DNA of 64,000 nt from Gemmatimonadales bacterium. GTDB taxonomy: Bacteria; Gemmatimonadota; Gemmatimonadetes; Longimicrobiales; Gaopeijiaceae. Shown piece by piece: positions 62,338 to 64,000 of this stretch (positions are counted from its first letter, which is position 1; each line of letters begins with the position of its first letter). A program made the translations under genes and the position numbers. The notes under the pieces were generated by a model. It did no database searches. It was not told where the DNA came from and saw only the letters and a program-made list of their open reading frames with translations. Location of the stretch: positions 62,001-126,000 of the forward strand of contig REEG01000140.1 in the NCBI GenBank assembly GCA_007695195.1, read 5' to 3'.

Positions 62338-63438
62338 TCAGACGTTGAAGCGAAAGAGCATGATATCCCCGTCCCGAACCAGGTACTCCTTCCCCTCGGA
62401 CCGGATCCGGCCTTCTTCCCGAGCCGCCTTCAGCGACCCCAGGCCCTCGAACTCTTCGAAGCCGATGGTTTCCGCTCGAATGAACCCTCGTTCGAAATCA
62501 GAGTGGATGGTGCCGGCCGCCTCGGGCGCCAGGGCGCCCCGTCGAACCGTCCAGGCCCGCGACTCCTTCTCGCCCGCCGTGAAGAAGGTCAGAAGGCCCA
62601 GCAGGCGATAGGTGCCCCGGATCAACCGATGGAGGCCCGGCTCGGAAATGCCGAGATCTCCGAGGAATTCGTTCCGATCCGCAGGATCCAGTTCGGCCAA
62701 CTCCGACTCGATGGCCGAGCAGAGGGTCACCAGGTGGGCATCCTGCTCCTCCTCCGCCAGAACCTCACTCACCCTCCTGGTCCACTCATTCTCACCCTGA
62801 GGCAGATCCGACTCGGCCACATTCCCCAGGTAGAGCACCGGCTTGGCCGTGAGCAATTGGAACCCGCGCAGGATCTTCGTCTCCCGGTCCGTCAGGTCGA
62901 GGGCGCGGACCGGATGCCCCCTGCCCAACTGCTCCTGCAGGCGCTCCAGAAGGGCATGCTCGTCCTGCGCCTCCCGCTCGCCGGACCTGGCTCGTCGTAC
63001 CGTTTTCTCCATCCGCGTCTCCACGGCGTCCAGATCTGCCAGCGCCAACTCGGCGTTGACCACCTCACGGTCCCGGAGTGGATCCACCTCGCCCAGGACG
63101 TGGGTCACGTCGGGATCATCGAAGCAGCGAAGGACGTGGACGATGGCGTCCACCTCTCGGATGTTCCCCAGGAACTTGTTCCCGAGTCCCTCACCCTCCG
63201 ATGCTCCCTTCACCAGGCCGGCGATGTCCACGAACTGCACCACGGTAGGGATCTTCTGGCGGGAAGCCACCAGGTCATGGATTCGATCCAGCCGGGGGTC
63301 GGGAACCTCGACGGTTCCGATGTTGGGATCGACGGTGCAGAAGGGATAGTTCTCGGAAGGCGCCCCCTGTGCTGTGAGAGCATTGAAGAGGGACGACTTC
63401 CCCACGTTGGGAAGACCGACGATTCCTGCTTTGAGCAT
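62338..63438 (-). CDS. ychF: Redox/ribosome-associated ATPase YchF (OBG-family)
   Basis: A universally conserved P-loop NTPase of the OBG family that prefers ATP. The G1 motif GLPNVGKSSLFNALT is at residues 8-22, G3 is VDIAGLVKGASEGEGLGN (about 65-82), G4 is LYLGNVAESD (variant NxxE) and the C-terminal TGS domain ends in EYLVRDGDIMLFRFNV. It has 366 residues from the ATG at 63438; codons above it to 63549 are unconserved. Confidence 0.95.
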   Translation of the reverse strand: MLKAGIVGLPNVGKSSLFNALTAQGAPSENYPFCTVDPNIGTVEVPDPRLDRIHDLVASRQKIPTVVQFVDIAGLVKGASEGEGLGNKFLGNIREVDAIVHVLRCFDDPDVTHVLGEVDPLRDREVVNAELALADLDAVETRMEKTVRRARSGEREAQDEHALLERLQEQLGRGHPVRALDLTDRETKILRGFQLLTAKPVLYLGNVAESDLPQGENEWTRRVSEVLAEEEQDAHLVTLCSAIESELAELDPADRNEFLGDLGISEPGLHRLIRGTYRLLGLLTFFTAGEKESRAWTVRRGALAPEAAGTIHSDFERGFIRAETIGFEEFEGLGSLKAAREEGRIRSEGKEYLVRDGDIMLFRFNV

Positions 63439-63770
63439 GAACTGAGTATCCTGACGGATGGGAAGGTGGAGTGCGGCAGTCCGGAGGTTCACCATGGGGT
63501 TCACCCTGTCGTGGTCAAGTCCGACCATCCGGCCACACGCATGAGACATGGGGCAGCCCGGAAAGGTATCCGCGTGACCTCCATCCGGTCAAAGTCACGG
63601 AAGCGAAGTGGGCGATGTGCCTGGCCCGGAACAGGGGGGTGGCGACGATGCCCTATTCCCCCTTGCGGGAACCGGGCCTTCCCTAGAGCTTTTCCGAGTT
63701 ATCGGACTGTTACCCGAGGGCGGCCCACGAAACCGGGCGCTCGCCACTCGCCGCCACCCCCTGGACCCTC
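63439..63770. other. Divergent intergenic region between ychF and the last gene
   Basis: The 332 bases must hold promoters for both sides. On the minus strand TTGACC (plus 63587-63592), 18 bases, TACCTT (plus 63563-63568) is a plausible ychF promoter, with a leader of about 118 bases. No equally good pair was found on the plus strand. Reading frames in this stretch look unconserved. Confidence 0.4.
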
Positions 63771-64000
63771 ATGGATTTCTCCTTCGCCGGACACTTCGAT
63801 CAACCCCGCTTCCAGTGGTTTGTGAAGGGTCTTCGAGAGGTCATGACCCGGAAGGGTCATCGCTTCGTGGCCGACCCCGACGACGCATCCCTCGTCGTCA
63901 ACTTCTTTCCCCGGGATTCGGCGCGTCCCTTCCGGCGGAGAGCACAGGCGGTTTTCGTGGTTTCAGTCACGGAACTCGAGCCCGGTGACAAGACGATCCA
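63771..64000 (+). CDS. Hypothetical protein, 3' end outside the window
   Basis: An open frame from the ATG at 63771 runs off the window after 76 complete codons. It begins MDFSFAGHFDQPRFQWFVKG and continues with DASLVVNFFPRDSARPFRRR and AVFVVSVTELEPGD. The regular alternation of hydrophobic and charged residues and the lack of stops suggest a real gene. The family is not recognised, and no domain can be assigned from this part. Confidence 0.6.
   Translation, partial: MDFSFAGHFDQPRFQWFVKGLREVMTRKGHRFVADPDDASLVVNFFPRDSARPFRRRAQAVFVVSVTELEPGDKTI

Noticed and set aside
61882-63825. Plus-strand frame of about 650 codons opposite ychF and rpsF
   Set aside because: Antisense shadow of clearly recognised genes on the minus strand.
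1-64000. CRISPR arrays, insertion sequences, prophage or attachment sites
   Set aside because: No regularly spaced repeats, transposase, integrase or terminal inverted repeats were seen; gene order is that of ordinary core chromosome.

Overview
This window is compact, GC-rich chromosomal DNA with no phage, IS element, CRISPR array or rRNA/tRNA gene that I can support. The gene content suggests a Gram-negative bacterium of the FCB side of the tree, most likely Gemmatimonadota: RseP, a TolC/RND efflux system, an 'alternative' GlmU-like protein, MglA, a BshB1-type deacetylase, a NtrY-like giant kinase and a short primary-type sigma factor. The phylum is inferred from gene content, not from a marker comparison.

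Layout. 1-3.7 kb (+): receiver protein, mannose-1-phosphate guanylyltransferase, GlmU-like protein and a YycJ-type metallohydrolase in an overlapping run. 3.7-29.4 kb (all -): the conserved rplM-rpsI-rpsB-tsf-pyrH-frr-uppS-cdsA-dxr-rseP block, read from a good promoter at 12.3 kb and interrupted by a very strong intrinsic terminator between rpsB and tsf; then a sigma-70 factor, lepB, a NtrX-type regulator, thpR, a cysteine desulfurase, comM, and a TolC-adaptor-RND-RND efflux operon closed by its own terminator. 30-32.8 kb (+): pntAA-pntAB-pntB. 32.8-39.1 kb (-): giant NtrY-like kinase, RsbRD-like protein, aromatic-amino-acid-type decarboxylase. 39.4-43.6 kb: secreted protein and bshB1 (+), stand-alone HIRAN-like protein (-), cysteine desulfurase and mnmA (+). 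43.7-63.4 kb (-): dnaJ, grpE, cinA, pgsA, mglA, recR, ebfC, dnaX, the SRP RNA gene, yraN, DAHP synthase, an RNase Z-like hydrolase, smc, a ParA-like membrane protein, rsfS, rplI, a DUF2232 protein, a fused bS6-bS18 gene, and ychF. The last gene (+) runs off the end.

Most unusual findings: (1) ribosomal proteins bS6 and bS18, which are neighbours on the 30S platform, are encoded as one 213-residue polypeptide joined by an Asp/Glu-rich linker (61507-62148), with a promoter and leader hairpin upstream; (2) an unannotated SRP RNA (52175-52274) with its own promoter and terminator, in the order ffs-dnaX-ebfC-recR and with a non-GNRA apical loop; (3) a 26-bp-stem terminator between rpsB and tsf; (4) a ParA-like protein lacking a recognisable P-loop and carrying a C-terminal membrane anchor, translationally coupled to smc; (5) a stand-alone HIRAN-like protein. 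Sites and starts were found by reading the sequence; no database or folding program was used.
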